Source: Candidatus Saccharimonadia bacterium (lineage in GTDB: Bacteria; Patescibacteriota; Saccharimonadia; Saccharimonadales; Saccharimonadaceae). From it: 6,393 bases of DNA. The stretch spans positions 1-6,393 of the forward strand of contig JALRDG010000121.1 in the NCBI GenBank assembly GCA_023257055.1, read 5' to 3'. Both the position numbers and the translations under genes were made by a program. Position 1 is the first letter of the stretch. The number at the start of each line of letters is the position of its first letter. Shown piece after piece: positions 5,198 to 6,393 of the stretch. The notes under the pieces were generated by a model. The model did no database searches. It was not told where the DNA came from and saw only the letters and a list, made by a program, of their open reading frames with translations.

Positions 5198-5653
5198 ATG
5201 CAGTCAAATAATAAGGTTAGTCCCATGGTCGCTATAATTGTCGCAATCGCTTTAATCGCTTCGATAGCCGTAGCGATAGCGCTCATTTCGAATTCGAGCG
5301 AAAGGCAGCAAACATCGCCGACCACATCGACTCAAGGGACTGAGCCACAGGCAGCCGTCTATGCGAATGGTACCTATGAAGCCACAGGAGAATACGTATC
5401 GCCTGGTGGTAGGGAGTCGATTGACGTTTCGGTGACGGTAATGAACGGTAAAATTACCGACACGACAGTCACGCCGAATGCTGATTCTGGCGAGGCAAAA
5501 GAATACCAGCAACGATTCGCCGCTAACTACAAAGACATGGTGGTTGGTAAATCTATCGACGAAGTATCTTTGACGCGCGTTGCTGGGTCATCGTTGACTG
5601 GAATTGGTTTTAACGACGCGCTCGAGCAAATAAAAGAAGATGCTGTCGCATAG
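5198..5653 (+). CDS. Membrane-anchored FMN-binding domain protein (target of covalent flavinylation)
   Basis: From the ATG at 5198 this is 151 residues. An N-terminal hydrophobic helix (about 9-31) anchors it. A Ser/Thr/Pro/Gln linker (32-52) leads to one FMN_bind domain (about 54-148) like the periplasmic domains of NqrC and RnfG. The domain starts YANGTYEATGEYV, has the strand IDVSVTVMNGKITDTTV, then YQQRFAANYKDMVVGKSIDE. It ends in the flavinylation region VAGSSLTGIGFNDAL. AGSSLT (129-134) takes the place of the classical SGATxT, to which ApbE attaches FMN by a phosphoester on a Ser/Thr. Here Ser132 is the best candidate acceptor, with Thr134 less likely. Such domains carry electrons in extracytoplasmic redox chains. 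The apbE gene overlaps its last 14 nt, a strong enzyme-substrate pairing. Electron donor and acceptor are not visible. The single domain and small size suggest a simple shuttle and not part of a large Nqr or Rnf complex. Confidence 0.9.
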   Translation: MQSNNKVSPMVAIIVAIALIASIAVAIALISNSSERQQTSPTTSTQGTEPQAAVYANGTYEATGEYVSPGGRESIDVSVTVMNGKITDTTVTPNADSGEAKEYQQRFAANYKDMVVGKSIDEVSLTRVAGSSLTGIGFNDALEQIKEDAVA

Positions 5654-6393
5654 CATTGATTTTGAGGCAATTGGTACGAAATGGCGAATAGAAGCCCTCG
5701 TGCCGTTGCCACAAACTACGCTACAGCGAATATATCAGCGAATCGAAACGTTCGATGCGACATATTCACGTTTTCGAGCCGATTCGCTGGTGAGCGAAAT
5801 TTCTCGAAAAGCCGGTGACTACATCTTTCCCGACGATATAGTTCCGCTTATGGACGTATACCAAAAGTTATACGAACTTACCGGCGGTAAGGTGACGCCG
5901 TTGATTGGCAATGCGCTTGAACGAGCCGGCTATGATGCTGAGTATTCTTTCGTCGAGCGAGAGCAGAAGGCGCTGCCATCACTAGTTAACGTCCTGAAGT
6001 TGGACGGCCCAACGATACGAACGAACCAGCCCGTGACCCTAGACTTCGGCGCCGCAGGCAAAGGATACGTGATCGATATAATAGCGGCTATCCTCGATGA
6101 AGAAGGTGCTACTGAGTATGTAATCGATGGAAGTGGCGACTTGCGTCATCGTGGGACCGCAATAAATAGAGTAGGGCTGGAGCATCCGCTACGAAACGAT
6201 GTCGTCGTAGGCGCCATTGACGTGCAGAACGCTAGCTTGTGTGCGTCGGCGCCGAATAGACGAGCTTGGGGCAGGGGTATGCACCATATTTTCGATCCAA
6301 CCACGCTTCGTCCAACGAACGATATTATTGCTACGTGGGTCATAGCACAAGAAGCACTGCATGCCGACGGGCTCGCTACTGCATTGTTTTTCG
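5640..6393 (+). CDS. apbE: FAD:protein FMN transferase ApbE, 3' end cut by window
   Basis: The frame opens at ATG 5640, overlapping the FMN-binding gene by 14 nt, and stays open to the window end (251 residues). ApbE hydrolyses FAD to AMP and FMN and attaches FMN to a Ser/Thr in an FMN_bind domain. Family landmarks appear in order: FEAIGTKWRI (8-17), FDATYSRFRADS (38-49), TGGKVTPLIGNALERAGYD (81-99), LDFGAAGKGYVID (134-146) and VIDGSGDLRHRG (161-172). HHIFDPTTLRP (215-225) and HADGLATALFF (241-251) follow; the Asp and Thr of the last are the usual Mg-binding residues. Only the short C-terminal tail is missing, judging from the family's usual 270-350 residues. There is no signal peptide or lipobox: GTKWRI starts by residue 12, so the enzyme looks cytoplasmic although its apparent partner domain is exported. 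No strong Shine-Dalgarno site is seen (AAAAGAAG abuts the ATG), so translational coupling is likely. Confidence 0.93.
   Translation, partial: MLSHSIDFEAIGTKWRIEALVPLPQTTLQRIYQRIETFDATYSRFRADSLVSEISRKAGDYIFPDDIVPLMDVYQKLYELTGGKVTPLIGNALERAGYDAEYSFVEREQKALPSLVNVLKLDGPTIRTNQPVTLDFGAAGKGYVIDIIAAILDEEGATEYVIDGSGDLRHRGTAINRVGLEHPLRNDVVVGAIDVQNASLCASAPNRRAWGRGMHHIFDPTTLRPTNDIIATWVIAQEALHADGLATALFF

Noticed and set aside
6146..6343. 65-residue minus-strand open frame
   Set aside because: It is antisense to conserved ApbE motifs in the + strand frame and shows no signal of its own.

Overview
The window is gene-dense and reads like a fragment of a small-genome bacterium with a Gram-positive-like envelope. 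My best guess is Candidatus Saccharibacteria (TM7) or a close Patescibacteria/CPR relative. This rests on gene content: a PcsB-like coiled-coil/CHAP hydrolase, short membrane-anchored extracytoplasmic proteins, a DUF305 protein, and an FMN-binding/ApbE pair, with leaders that are often very short and lack a Shine-Dalgarno sequence. No rRNA or other phylogenetic marker is present, so the placement is an inference. All frames read cleanly with the standard bacterial code. Five of the eight complete or 3'-complete genes end in TAG.

Left part (1-2467). The + strand opens inside the GDGVNDAP hinge of a heavy-metal P-type ATPase. Its last two membrane helices carry the complete P1B-3 (CopB-class) metal-site signatures, so this is a copper exporter. 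After a 14-bp hairpin and about 240 non-coding bases comes a minus-strand operon. In transcription order it holds a single-span, histidine-rich exported protein with three HxH motifs (2467-1613), a small two-helix membrane protein with a CSSAC loop (1625-1287, overlapping its neighbour by 13 nt), and a membrane-anchored DsbA-like thiol oxidoreductase with a CEAC active site (1229-600).

Middle (2618-3991). A minus-strand secreted PcsB-like protein with a coiled-coil hairpin and a C-terminal CHAP peptidase (Cys286/His342) faces away from a divergent intergenic region. That region carries a 27-bp imperfect dyad and an extended -10 promoter.

Right part (3992-6393, + strand). A small secreted protein with a CQTAC motif starts almost at its predicted transcription start. 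It is followed by a membrane-anchored tandem DUF305 protein with a Met/His-rich linker. Next come a striking 20-bp perfect inverted repeat with a 20-nt loop, a second copy of the same extended -10 promoter, a membrane-anchored FMN-binding protein, and an overlapping ApbE flavin transferase that runs off the window.

Taken together, the genes suggest an extracytoplasmic copper-handling and redox island. CopB would export copper. The His-, Met- and Cys-rich surface proteins (HxH protein, CxxAC proteins, DUF305) would bind it, DsbA would form or repair disulfides, and FMN-binding protein plus ApbE would supply a covalently flavinylated electron carrier outside the membrane. The individual families are recognisable. 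Their integration into one system, and the roles of the HxH and CxxAC proteins, are inference.
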